From NCBI GenBank assembly GCA_964551305.1, contig CAZKBT010000001.1, positions 1 through 64,000 on the forward strand: a DNA stretch of 64,000 nucleotides, written 5' to 3'. The notes beneath the pieces were generated by a model. That model searched no databases. It worked only from the letters and a program-made list of their open reading frames with translations, and was not told the origin of the DNA. The translations under genes were made by a program, and so were the position numbers. Below are positions 34,592-42,873 of the stretch, piece after piece (the stretch's first letter is position 1; the number at the start of each line of letters is the position of its first letter). This stretch comes from JBAZDC01 sp041654595 (GTDB taxonomy: Bacteria > Pseudomonadota > Gammaproteobacteria > Burkholderiales > Burkholderiaceae_B).

Positions 34592-35908
34592 TCACCTCTT
34601 CCCATATGAAGTCAATGGCAGCGTTATGCTATCTCCAGTCTTAAAGTAAAGCATTCCATTATGGCCGACGAATAAAGAATTAGGTTCGATAGCTGGATCA
34701 TAAATATCGTAGCTTTCTTTAAAAGTCACCACACCCCAAGTCCTTACTTCTTTTATTTTTTCATTACCCAGTGATATTTGGTTATCTTTATCAGTCCATG
34801 AGCTTGCGCCGACCGCTATCGAGTTGCTAAGGCCATCTGCCTGCTTATCGATTTTCCCCGAATCAAGCCCGATCCAAATTGAATTCAATGCGCTTGTAGG
34901 CTTCAGCCCCGCATTTACACCAATAGCAATATTATTTCCTCCATCCACCAGGTATCCCAAGGCATTCATGCCAAAAGCTGTGTTTTGACCCAGCCTTCCT
35001 GTATAACGATACATAGCTCCAAAACCACCAATCGTGTTTGCAGACGATGTCTTGTTCAGTCTGGCCGAGTATGTGCCAATACCTGTATTATGTGAGCCGG
35101 AAATATTCTCCTCAAATGAATCCGTGCCCAGGGCAGTATTATTATTTCCGGTTTCATTCAAGGCCAAGGCTCGAATACCTAAACCCACATTATCAAATCC
35201 TGTCGTATTCGTCTCAAGTGCGGCCGTCCCCACTGCGGTATTGTTATAGCCCGTCTCGTTTTTTTGCAGTGTATTATTCCCCACTGCTACATTCGACTTT
35301 GCCCCTGTAAGCGAATACAGCGCTCTTGTCCCTATGCCAATATTTGCGTCTCCCGTTATCACGTTCGCCAAAGCATTATCGCCCAAAGCCACGTTAGACC
35401 CGATAGCGGAAAATTCTTTTGATCCCGCATTGGCGCCAATAAAATAACTCGACCGAACGCCCACTCTAACTTCAAGTGCCTTGGCGTCTCCAAACAAGGC
35501 ATTAGTTCTCATAGGCGGATTTGGCTGCGCGATTTGATTGACGGAAATGGCGAAATTCCCGTCAAACTCCTCACTGGGAATCACCTGCAACGTGTCGGGA
35601 GACAAAGCAGTAATCGAACCACAGGCTCCCACCCATATGTCATAAGTCACAGGATTTTCGCCGGCAACACCGCCCCTCCCCCTCAACGGGACCCCGCCAT
35701 ATGAAATATTCACAAAACCCTTTGTTCTATCCTCAATGCTGTAGCACAAAACATAGTTTTCCCCAACGTTCGGCTCTGCCCCTGGGTTCACTTCGGACAT
35801 CGAAAGGGAAGGAGGCAACTTTGTGTGCTCTCTATATACATAGTAAAGCACTGCCGTTATAAAAATCATCCACGTTGTTATTACGAATGCAAAGATCTTA
35901 CTTTTCAC
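34592..35908 (-). CDS. membrane-anchored protein with 17-residue YadA-head-like repeats
   Basis: A 438-residue protein with no recognised full-length homologue. Residues about 7-25 are a membrane segment preceded by MKSK, an anchor rather than a cleaved signal. Residues 45-165 form a unique domain with one Cys pair (C55, C96). From N172 there is an exceptionally regular repeat, N-[TVI]-[AG]-x-G-x6-[TN]-x-TG-x2, with the first Asn at 172, 189, 206, 223, 240, 257, 274 and 291 (exactly 17 apart), then 309, 326 and about 343 and 362. This resembles YadA-head and phage tail-fibre beta-helices, but no beta-barrel anchor is present at the C-terminus. GTG start with GGCGG upstream. Confidence 0.75.
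   Translation of the reverse strand: MKSKIFAFVITTWMIFITAVLYYVYREHTKLPPSLSMSEVNPGAEPNVGENYVLCYSIEDRTKGFVNISYGGVPLRGRGGVAGENPVTYDIWVGACGSITALSPDTLQVIPSEEFDGNFAISVNQIAQPNPPMRTNALFGDAKALEVRVGVRSSYFIGANAGSKEFSAIGSNVALGDNALANVITGDANIGIGTRALYSLTGAKSNVAVGNNTLQKNETGYNNTAVGTAALETNTTGFDNVGLGIRALALNETGNNNTALGTDSFEENISGSHNTGIGTYSARLNKTSSANTIGGFGAMYRYTGRLGQNTAFGMNALGYLVDGGNNIAIGVNAGLKPTSALNSIWIGLDSGKIDKQADGLSNSIAVGASSWTDKDNQISLGNEKIKEVRTWGVVTFKESYDIYDPAIEPNSLFVGHNGMLYFKTGDSITLPLTSYGKR
34781..35395 (-). repeat. 51-bp periodic coding repeat of the YadA-like domain
   Basis: About twelve degenerate units encoding a 17-residue motif beginning Asn and containing Gly at unit position 5 and TG near unit position 14. 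The first eight are exactly in register; the last four are 17-19 residues. The DNA units are diverged, so this is an old protein repeat rather than a recent tandem expansion. Confidence 0.85.
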
Positions 35909-36194
35909 GCTAGCCGCCGAGCACCATCAGTATTCAAATGATTTATAATAATACTCAATTTTAAGAAAAAGTATTTTTTTAACAAAAAGAAGTATAGCTT
36001 AGCTATAAGACACGTTATCGTGACCAAGTGCTGTGGCCGGCCTTCTTTTAGATTTGCTAGCTGGATGACGTCCACAAGTGTGCAGGGCTTACCGCTCGCT
36101 GTGCACGTCGACCGTTAGCGCTCAACCATAGCTGTAGGCTGGGCCGTGCTGGTGCACAGCAACGGCCTTCGACAGGAGCCGTTCCACATGTCCA

Positions 36195-36370
36195 CAGCAG
36201 AACGGCACGGTCGAGCGCGCCATTAAGACGCTTAAGGAGCAATGTTTCATGGGTACCACGTCGGAATCTTGCGGCATGTCAATCGTGTGATTGACGACTG
36301 CACGCTTTACACTCCCAGCACCCGCATCCGGGCCTTACCCCCAGCAGAAGCCTTCGCGTTAGCCACCTGA
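36195..36370 (+). pseudogene. decayed DDE transposase fragment (IS3/IS481-like C-terminus)
   Basis: Read from 36195 the plus strand encodes QQNGTVERAIKTLKEQC, the typical integrase-core motif around the catalytic Glu of IS3/IS481-type transposases, and then drifts to a stop. Switching frame at 36287 gives VIDDCTLYTPSTRIRALPPAEAFALAT then stop at 36368, which resembles the usual tail ending PAEAFALAA. A frameshift and substitutions thus separate two recognisable parts. No intact element ends could be found. Confidence 0.68.
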
Positions 36371-36520
36371 ACCGAGTAGAAAACACTGGGTCAATACATG
36401 CTCCGCAACCAGCTTGAAAAAACACTGGCCGATGACTTGTCAACCAAGGCCTGTGCCCAGAAAAGTTGCTTAGGATGGAAAAAAGCCTGATCGCGTTTCC
36501 TAACAAGACCAAGACTAATT

Positions 36521-36526
36521 TATACT
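36521..36526 (+). promoter_or_regulatory. TATACT -10 box directly before the OafA-type gene
   Basis: TATACT ends two bases before the ATG at 36529. No Shine-Dalgarno sequence precedes the ATG and the -35 region is poor. Either the transcript is leaderless or nearly so, or the match is fortuitous. Confidence 0.3.
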
Positions 36527-36528
36527 AA

Positions 36529-38580
36529 ATGACAACCCCGCTTCCCAAACTATTCCATCCCAAGTATCGTCCCGACATTGACGGCTTGCGAGCGATCGCC
36601 GTCTTGTCGGTCGTCATTTTCCATGCCTTTCCAGCGTGGATGAAAGGCGGTTTTATCGGTGTGGATGTGTTTTTTGTCATCTCCGGTTTCCTTATCTCGA
36701 CAATTATCTTTGAAAGCCTGGACAAGGGGACATTCAGCTTCGCTGAATTCTACTCTCGCCGTATCAAACGAATTTTCCCCGCATTGCTGCTTGTGCTCAT
36801 CGCCAGCTACGCCTTTGGATGGTTCGTGCTACTTACTGATGAGTACAAGCAATTAGGCAAGCATATTGCCGCGGGTGCCGGCTTCATCGCTAACTTTGTT
36901 TTTTGGAACGAAGCTGGCTACTTTGATAACTCCGCAGAAACTAAGCCCTTGTTGCATCTTTGGAGTTTAGGCATTGAAGAACAGTTTTATATCGCATGGC
37001 CGTTGCTATTATGGCTCGCATGGAAGAAAAACTTCAATCTGCTCGTCCTGATCATTTTTATTGCCTCTATTTCCTTTTATCTGAATGCAAAAGGAATCAA
37101 GCAAGATTTGGTCGCGGTCTTCTATTCCCCACAGACAAGATTTTGGGAACTGTTATGCGGGAGCCTTTTGGCATGGCTTGCGCTATATAAAAAGAATTGC
37201 TTAAGGGCGATCAAGCTCACTATTGATGGTTGGCTGATCAAAGCGGCCTATCGAGGAAAGATAGAGGCAGATGGGAGGACACTCTGTCATGTGATTTCGT
37301 TTTTGGGCTGCACGGTCCTAATCTTCGGTTTCTATCGAATAACCAAGGATGTGAATTTTCCCGGCTTGTGGGCCATCATACCCGTGCTGGGAGCCTTCTT
37401 GATTATCCTCGCAGGTCCCACGGCTTGGATTAATCAAAAGATTCTTTCTAACAAGCTTGTCGTTTGGTTTGGCTTGATAAGCTTCCCTCTCTACCTGTGG
37501 CATTGGCCAATACTCTCTTTTGCACGGATTATCGAGAGCGCAGTTCCAAGTCCGGGTATACGCATTGCCGCTGTCGGGCTTTCCATATTGCTTGCCTGGA
37601 TGACATATAAGCTTGTCGAGGGCCCTATACGTTTCGGCAAAAACAGCCAATTTAAAGTCGTGACATTAATTTTTCTTATGGTTATCACAGGCTTTGTCGG
37701 TTATATAACCTATAGCAAGAATGGCTTCGCATTCAGAATGAAAGATAGGGAAGATTTTATAAATTACTTTGAAAACAGCTTCCCCAATTGGTCGTATTTC
37801 AAAAAAATAAATCTGCCCATGGAGTGGAGAAGCGAGTGCGCTTTTTTCAACGGAGACAAATACCGTGAAGAAGGCAAGCTCGAAGGAGGAGTCACAAACA
37901 GCAAGCCCGTCGATAAAATTGATGATTCTTGCTTCAGAACAGATTCCAGATTTGATAAAAGAGTCCTGATTTGGGGTGATTCACACGCTCAATCTTTATC
38001 TCCTGGCATAGTGAAGTATATTCCACGCGAATGGCAGGTTTTGCAGATTGCCTCGTCTGGATGTGCGCCCAACCCGAATATTGACTCGCCTTCCCGTGCA
38101 AGCCAATGCGATCAGTCAAATTACTTTGCCATGAAAACAATCCGGAACGTTGTTCCTGACGTGGTAGTCATAGCCCAAGCCGACGGACATTCTTCTAAAG
38201 TTGTAGCTGAAATATCGTCCAAGCTGAAGGCCTTCGGTATAAAGAAGATCCTCTTTCTTGGGCCTACGCCGCAGTGGGAAAGTGACTTGCCAAAAATTTT
38301 CGCTCGACGACTATGGATTACAAAGCCTAAACGAACTTTTATTGGGGTGAAGCAGGACGTATTTGCTAAAAATGATTTACTTCTTCGCAACTTTCCTGCC
38401 GACGAAATATCGCAATTTGTGGACATCATCGGTTTATTCTGCGACTCCAACGGATGCTTGACTTACACCGATGACGACATCAAGGAAACAATGACCACTT
38501 GGGATTACGGTCACCTGACTCCAAGCGCTTCTAAATATCTTGCCCAGCATCTGCTTGTAAAGCGCATAGTCGGAGACTGA
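36529..38580 (+). CDS. oafA: OafA/acyltransferase-3 with C-terminal SGNH domain
   Basis: A 683-residue inner-membrane acyltransferase, probably an O-antigen O-acetylase. The N-terminal acyltransferase-3 part has about ten to eleven membrane segments and the family motifs RPDIDGLRAIAV (about 14-25), VIFHAFPAW (catalytic-type His), GVDVFFVISGFLIS and RRIKRIFPALL. After about residue 400 comes a periplasmic SGNH domain with GDSHAQSL (about 483) and DYGHLTPSAS (near 659) giving Ser, Asp and His. Such fusions acetylate surface glycans in the periplasm. It lies alone on the plus strand, convergent with rmlB, next to transposase debris, in AT-rich sequence. Confidence 0.92.
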   Translation: MTTPLPKLFHPKYRPDIDGLRAIAVLSVVIFHAFPAWMKGGFIGVDVFFVISGFLISTIIFESLDKGTFSFAEFYSRRIKRIFPALLLVLIASYAFGWFVLLTDEYKQLGKHIAAGAGFIANFVFWNEAGYFDNSAETKPLLHLWSLGIEEQFYIAWPLLLWLAWKKNFNLLVLIIFIASISFYLNAKGIKQDLVAVFYSPQTRFWELLCGSLLAWLALYKKNCLRAIKLTIDGWLIKAAYRGKIEADGRTLCHVISFLGCTVLIFGFYRITKDVNFPGLWAIIPVLGAFLIILAGPTAWINQKILSNKLVVWFGLISFPLYLWHWPILSFARIIESAVPSPGIRIAAVGLSILLAWMTYKLVEGPIRFGKNSQFKVVTLIFLMVITGFVGYITYSKNGFAFRMKDREDFINYFENSFPNWSYFKKINLPMEWRSECAFFNGDKYREEGKLEGGVTNSKPVDKIDDSCFRTDSRFDKRVLIWGDSHAQSLSPGIVKYIPREWQVLQIASSGCAPNPNIDSPSRASQCDQSNYFAMKTIRNVVPDVVVIAQADGHSSKVVAEISSKLKAFGIKKILFLGPTPQWESDLPKIFARRLWITKPKRTFIGVKQDVFAKNDLLLRNFPADEISQFVDIIGLFCDSNGCLTYTDDDIKETMTTWDYGHLTPSASKYLAQHLLVKRIVGD

Positions 38581-38604
38581 GCGCTCGAACGACTGACTGG
38601 ATGC

Positions 38605-39708
38605 TCACTTTCGCGGAAAGGCCATCGCTCGGCCCAGTCGTTCACGTTGGTAGCTTCCGTCTTGTACGCGTCGGCACCATTCCAAATTATCAAGGTACCA
38701 GCGCACCGTTTTACGAATGCCGGTTTCAAAAGTCTCCAGCGGCTTCCAGCCTAGCTCGCGTTGAATCTTGCCGGCGTCGATAGCATAGCGACGGTCATGG
38801 CCGGGACGATCCGGTACATAATTAATAAGCGAGCGATATTCTTTCAGCGTCTTGCCCTGATCTCGGGGCGATAGCTCTTGCAAAACGTCGCAAAGAGTCT
38901 GGATGACTTCAATATTTCGTTTTTCATTGTGCCCGCCTATATTGTAGGTTTCACCTGGTTTGCCTCGGGTAATAACCGTATAGAGTGCACGCGCATGGTC
39001 CTCGACATATAGCCAGTCACGAATTTGATTACCGTTGCCGTAGACGGGCAGCAGTTTTCCCTCCAATGCATTAAGTATCATCAAAGGGATCAGTTTTTCG
39101 GGAAACTGGTACGGACCGTAGTTATTTGAGCAATTGGTCATCAGCACAGGCAAGCCGTAAGTACGCATCCAGGCACGGGCCAAGTGATCCGAACTCGCTT
39201 TGCTAGCGGAATAAGGGCTGCTGGGGGCATAGGCCGTAGTTTCGGTGAAAAGATGAGGCGTCGCATCGCCGGCATCGTCGGGATGGGGCAAATCACCATA
39301 TACTTCGTCGGTAGAAATGTGGTGGAAACGAAAGACTTGCTTGTCCGCGAAGCTCAAACTCGACCAATAATCGCGGGCTACCTCAAGTAGAGTGTAGGTA
39401 CCCAGAATGTTGGTTTCGACAAACGCAGCCGGGCCGTCTATCGAACGATCCACATGACTCTCGGCAGCCAAGTGCATCACCACGTCAGGCTGGTGCTCGA
39501 CGAAGATGAGCTCCAATCCCCGGCGATCGCAGATATCGACTTGCGCAAAAGAATATCGACTCGAATCACTCACTTCATCCAAGTTTGCCAGGTTGCCGGC
39601 GTAGGTCAGCTTGTCGACATTCACAACATGGTGATCGGTGTTCCGGATGATATGACGTATAACGGCAGAGCCGATGAAGCCCGCCCCGCCGGTAACTACG
39701 ATTTTCAT
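38605..39708 (-). CDS. rmlB: dTDP-glucose 4,6-dehydratase
   Basis: A 367-residue short-chain dehydrogenase converting dTDP-glucose to dTDP-4-keto-6-deoxyglucose. NAD motif GGAGFIGSAVIRH (about 7-19), catalytic ISTDEVYGDL (Thr-Asp-Glu) near 134-143, and Y-x3-K in SPYSASKASSDH (about 167); RDWLYVEDHARAL and RPGHDRRYAID are RmlB signatures. It follows the WecE-like gene and RmlA on the same strand. RmlC and RmlD are absent, so rhamnose is not the product here. Confidence 0.96.
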   Translation of the reverse strand: MKIVVTGGAGFIGSAVIRHIIRNTDHHVVNVDKLTYAGNLANLDEVSDSSRYSFAQVDICDRRGLELIFVEHQPDVVMHLAAESHVDRSIDGPAAFVETNILGTYTLLEVARDYWSSLSFADKQVFRFHHISTDEVYGDLPHPDDAGDATPHLFTETTAYAPSSPYSASKASSDHLARAWMRTYGLPVLMTNCSNNYGPYQFPEKLIPLMILNALEGKLLPVYGNGNQIRDWLYVEDHARALYTVITRGKPGETYNIGGHNEKRNIEVIQTLCDVLQELSPRDQGKTLKEYRSLINYVPDRPGHDRRYAIDAGKIQRELGWKPLETFETGIRKTVRWYLDNLEWCRRVQDGSYQRERLGRAMAFPRK

Positions 39709-39722
39709 TCCACCTCGATCCT

Positions 39723-40868
39723 CTAGACTAGTGCGTTAGCCGTATTCGTCAAAACGTTGACGATATATTCTTGTTGCTCGGCAGTCAGGCCAACCCAAAG
39801 CGGCAGCCGAATCAACCGTTCTGATTGCATTATCGTCACGTGTAGATCACCCTCTGCCCGGCCATAGCGGATTCCGGCCGGCGAGGAATGCAAAGGCACA
39901 TAATGGAAAACAGAGGAAATATTATTCTTCTTGAGCTCGTCCAGCACTTTTTGCCTATCGATTTCGGGAGCCAACAACACATAGTACATGTGGGCATTAT
40001 GCTGGCAGTCTTTCGGCACGATAGGCCGACGTAGCAGTCCTCGAGTCTCAAGGGGTTCTAGAAGAGCGTGATAACGCTGCCAGAGCTCCAGCCGATCTGT
40101 GGTGATACGTTGGGACTCTTCAAGCTGCGCCCACAGAAATGCCGCGATGATTTCACTGGGCAAGTAGGAAGAGCCGACGTCCTGCCATGTGTACTTATCT
40201 ACCTCTCCTCGAAAGAAGCGGCTGCGGTCGGTACCTTTTTCCCGAATAATCTCGGCACGTGCAGTCAGCGAAGGATTATTCACCAACAACGCTCCGCCCT
40301 CGCCGGAAATCACATTCTTGGTTTCGTGAAAGCTGTACGTGCCGAGATCGCCGATGCTACCCAGCAGCCGCCCCTTATAGGATGCCATCACGCCTTGGGC
40401 GGCATCTTCCACAACCTTCAGATCATACTGTTTGGCAAGGCCGATAATAGCGTCCATTTCACAGGCGACACCGGCATAGTGCACCGGGACAATGGCTCGG
40501 GTGCGGGGCGTAATTGCGGATTCGATGAGCTGTTCATTCAGGTTCAACGTATCTTCCCGGATATCGACGAATACCGGGATACCGCCACGCAGTACGAAAG
40601 CATTGGCAGTCGATACAAACGTGTACGAAGGCATGATGATTTCGTCGCCGGGCTTGATATCCAGCAACAAAGCCGCCATCTCCAATGCTGCCGTGCAGGA
40701 ATGGGTCAGCAATGCCTTGTCGCAGCCGGTGCTGTTTTCAATCCATTCGGAACAACGCTTGGTAAAAGGCCCATCGCCCGATAGCGCGGCGCTTTGCAGG
40801 GCGTCATCGATATAGCGTCGCTCATCATTTCCTATGAAAGGTCGATTGAAGCGGATCTTATCCGTCAT
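39723..40868 (-). CDS. wecE: dTDP-4-amino-4,6-dideoxygalactose transaminase (WecE/RffA type)
   Basis: A 381-residue PLP aminotransferase acting on dTDP-4-keto-6-deoxyglucose to give dTDP-Fuc4N. It resembles E. coli WecE almost block by block: LLTHSCTAALEMAALLLDI, PSYTFVSTANAFVLRGG, VPVHYAGVACEMD, EDAAQGVMASYKGR, and SFHETKN with the PLP-lysine K184; also IIREKGTDRSRFFRG and DKYTWQDVGSSYLPSE. The outcome is therefore more likely the 4-amino-galacto sugar than the 3-amino or gluco isomer, although specificity can shift. Its ATG overlaps the rmlA stop. No Rff acetyltransferase (WecD) is present; the LpxD-like enzyme may take that role. Confidence 0.92.
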   Translation of the reverse strand: MTDKIRFNRPFIGNDERRYIDDALQSAALSGDGPFTKRCSEWIENSTGCDKALLTHSCTAALEMAALLLDIKPGDEIIMPSYTFVSTANAFVLRGGIPVFVDIREDTLNLNEQLIESAITPRTRAIVPVHYAGVACEMDAIIGLAKQYDLKVVEDAAQGVMASYKGRLLGSIGDLGTYSFHETKNVISGEGGALLVNNPSLTARAEIIREKGTDRSRFFRGEVDKYTWQDVGSSYLPSEIIAAFLWAQLEESQRITTDRLELWQRYHALLEPLETRGLLRRPIVPKDCQHNAHMYYVLLAPEIDRQKVLDELKKNNISSVFHYVPLHSSPAGIRYGRAEGDLHVTIMQSERLIRLPLWVGLTAEQQEYIVNVLTNTANALV

Positions 40869-41752
40869 TGCTTTTCCCCTTTCAACCTATGCCATTCGTC
40901 GGCCACGCTACGCAGATAGCCACTGTACTCGCATGCAGGCATATGCGAGATCAGACTTTCAAATTGTTCGATGGAAAGGAACTTCCTGACCAGCGCAGCC
41001 TCTTCCGGACATCCAATCTTTATTCCTTGGCGCCGCTCAATGGCTTCAATATATGACGATGCCTCATGCAACGCCGTACTGGTCCCCGCATCCAGCCAAG
41101 CAAAGCCGCGGCTCAGGCGTCGCACTTGTAATTTTCCCCGCTTCAAGTATTCCAAATTAACGTCCGTGATCTCCAGCTCACCCCGTGCGGAAGGTTTGAC
41201 TGCTTTTGCTATGTCCAGCACGTCATTATCGTAAATGTACACCCCTGGCACGGCATAGTTGCTTTTCGGTTGCTTGGGCTTTTCTTCGATAGAGATCGCT
41301 TTGCCGCTACGATCGAACTCCACTACGCCGTAGCGTTCGGGATCTTTGACGTGATAGGCGAAAATCGTCGCTCCTCCTACAAAAGTGGACACGGCGCGCG
41401 GGAAATCATCTCCACCTGAAAAAATGTTGTCTCCCAACATCAGAATCACGTCATCCGAGCCAATGAAATCAGCGGCGATCAAGAACGCTTGCGCAATGCC
41501 TTCGGGACGAGGCTGCTCACGATATTCGATCTTTATTCCCCATTGCGAACCGTCATTCAGAAGGGTCTGGTATTTGGGCAGATCCTTCGAGGTCGAGATA
41601 AGACAAAGTTCTCTAATACCCGACGCCATCAGAACGGTTAGCGGGTAATAGATCATTGGTTTATCGAAGACGGCTTGGAGCTGCTTGCTCGATACCTGCG
41701 TCAAGGGATACAAACGTGAGCCGGTTCCTCCGGCCAGGATGATTGCTTTCAT
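40865..41752 (-). CDS. rmlA: glucose-1-phosphate thymidylyltransferase
   Basis: A 295-residue nucleotidyltransferase making dTDP-glucose. Nucleotide motif GGTGSRLYPLT (about 8-18), KQLQAVFDKPMIYYPL, VILMLGDNIFSG, IEEKPKQPKSNYAVPGVYIY, and RGELEITDVN; length as usual. First gene of the rmlA-wecE-rmlB unit; a 268-base non-coding stretch lies upstream (41753-42020) with a TAGAAT near 41965 that might be a -10 box. Confidence 0.96.
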   Translation of the reverse strand: MKAIILAGGTGSRLYPLTQVSSKQLQAVFDKPMIYYPLTVLMASGIRELCLISTSKDLPKYQTLLNDGSQWGIKIEYREQPRPEGIAQAFLIAADFIGSDDVILMLGDNIFSGGDDFPRAVSTFVGGATIFAYHVKDPERYGVVEFDRSGKAISIEEKPKQPKSNYAVPGVYIYDNDVLDIAKAVKPSARGELEITDVNLEYLKRGKLQVRRLSRGFAWLDAGTSTALHEASSYIEAIERRQGIKIGCPEEAALVRKFLSIEQFESLISHMPACEYSGYLRSVADEWHRLKGEKQ

Positions 41753-42020
41753 AGAATCAGGAGATGGGCGATAAAAATGTTACAAGATCCCTACTGCAAC
41801 CCGCTTGGTGAGCGTACTTAAATCCAGCCTGAGCCGGGCAAGGCACTTCCAGGCCGTCGCCCACCCTCACTTAGCCATGAACGCGTTGAGGTCAGCCAAT
41901 ACCGCCCCGGGGATTCGTGCTTCCAATTGGACGTCTCCGTTATTGGGAAGCTTTGACATTCTACCGGCTATTGCCCGCTCGGAAAGGGACGGGGAATCCA
42001 CGCTTCCAGCAAAACAAAGA

Positions 42021-42779
42021 TTACGGTTTTTTTGCGACTAACAGCAAGGAGCCTCCAATCGGAAAGACTATTCCCATTTTCATTAGAGCCAGTTCAATCG
42101 CCATGACTACTTCCAGGACAGAATTTAACCGATCGGAAATATTAAGCTCATCATGCTTTGCTTCACCGTCGACAGCGGCTTGTCTTTTCTTGCGCGACCA
42201 CCACATCAAGGGAATCAACAAGCTGACAAAGGAAGATACATACACCACGTCCAGGCCACTTTGCTCGACTTTATTTATCAATTCCTTCCTTGTATAGCGC
42301 CGCACGTGGCCGGCCCGCTCATCCGCTGCTGACCACAGCCAGCGATGCTGAGGCACAGTTAGCAATAGCGCCCCTCCTTTTTCAAGAGCGCGCGCAAGAT
42401 TGCCGAGAACGAGCTGATCTTCTTTTATATGCTCTATGACATCGAAAGCCCCCACCGCTGCGTATTGATTTGCCTCATCCATTTCACGGGCATCCAATTT
42501 TGCAAAGATCGCGTTGGGTACCCGTTGCCGCGCGTATGACAGCCCCTCCTCGAAATATTCCGTCCCGAACAGCTTTGCTTCGGGAAATGCTCGCCCAACC
42601 CCCGTGAGCACAAAACCGGTGCCGCATCCAACTTCCAAAAAATTTCGCAACGTACCGAGCTTCCTCTTCATCACCCAGATAAGGAGGCGATTTCTGGCTC
42701 GGAACCACCAATGTCGATCTTCCGCCTCCGCCAGTCGGCTAAACGCAGTTTTAGGAAAAGAAGCTTGGTCGGTGCGCAT
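42021..42779 (-). CDS. SAM-dependent methyltransferase with C-terminal hydrophobic hairpin
   Basis: A 252-residue class I methyltransferase. SAM-binding motif FLEVGCGTGFVLTGVG (about 47-62), acidic post-motif FGTEYFEEGL, and GAFDVIEHIKED with PQHRWLWSAADERAGHVRRYTRKEL, a wording often seen in methyltransferases of glycan clusters. Two hydrophobic stretches, near 178-192 and at the C-terminus, suggest membrane association. The methyl acceptor (sugar hydroxyl, N-acyl chain or lipid-linked sugar) is unknown. Last gene of the acyl-sugar operon; 95 bases after the YbhN-like gene. Confidence 0.85.
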   Translation of the reverse strand: MRTDQASFPKTAFSRLAEAEDRHWWFRARNRLLIWVMKRKLGTLRNFLEVGCGTGFVLTGVGRAFPEAKLFGTEYFEEGLSYARQRVPNAIFAKLDAREMDEANQYAAVGAFDVIEHIKEDQLVLGNLARALEKGGALLLTVPQHRWLWSAADERAGHVRRYTRKELINKVEQSGLDVVYVSSFVSLLIPLMWWSRKKRQAAVDGEAKHDELNISDRLNSVLEVVMAIELALMKMGIVFPIGGSLLLVAKKP

Positions 42780-42873
42780 GAAATAGGAATTTGTTGAACA
42801 ACATTCACGAATACTGAATCACAACTACAAGGCTCAGTCTGACGAAAGATATGCCACTACTGAATAGCGAATA

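Larger units (their letters stand above)
35909..36528. other. non-coding region with insertion-sequence debris
   Basis: A 620-base stretch between the repeat-protein gene and the OafA-type gene. Its right-central part holds a decayed transposase fragment (separate entry). Bases 35940-36010 are very AT-rich and probably contain the promoter for the leftward repeat-protein gene. I see no intact gene. Confidence 0.6.

Noticed and set aside
38605..41752. dTDP-L-rhamnose pathway
   Set aside because: RmlA and RmlB are present but RmlC and RmlD are not; a WecE-like transaminase replaces them.
41805..42041. 78-codon plus-strand frame upstream of rmlA
   Set aside because: Opposite in direction to all neighbours, overlaps the methyltransferase end, no recognisable features.
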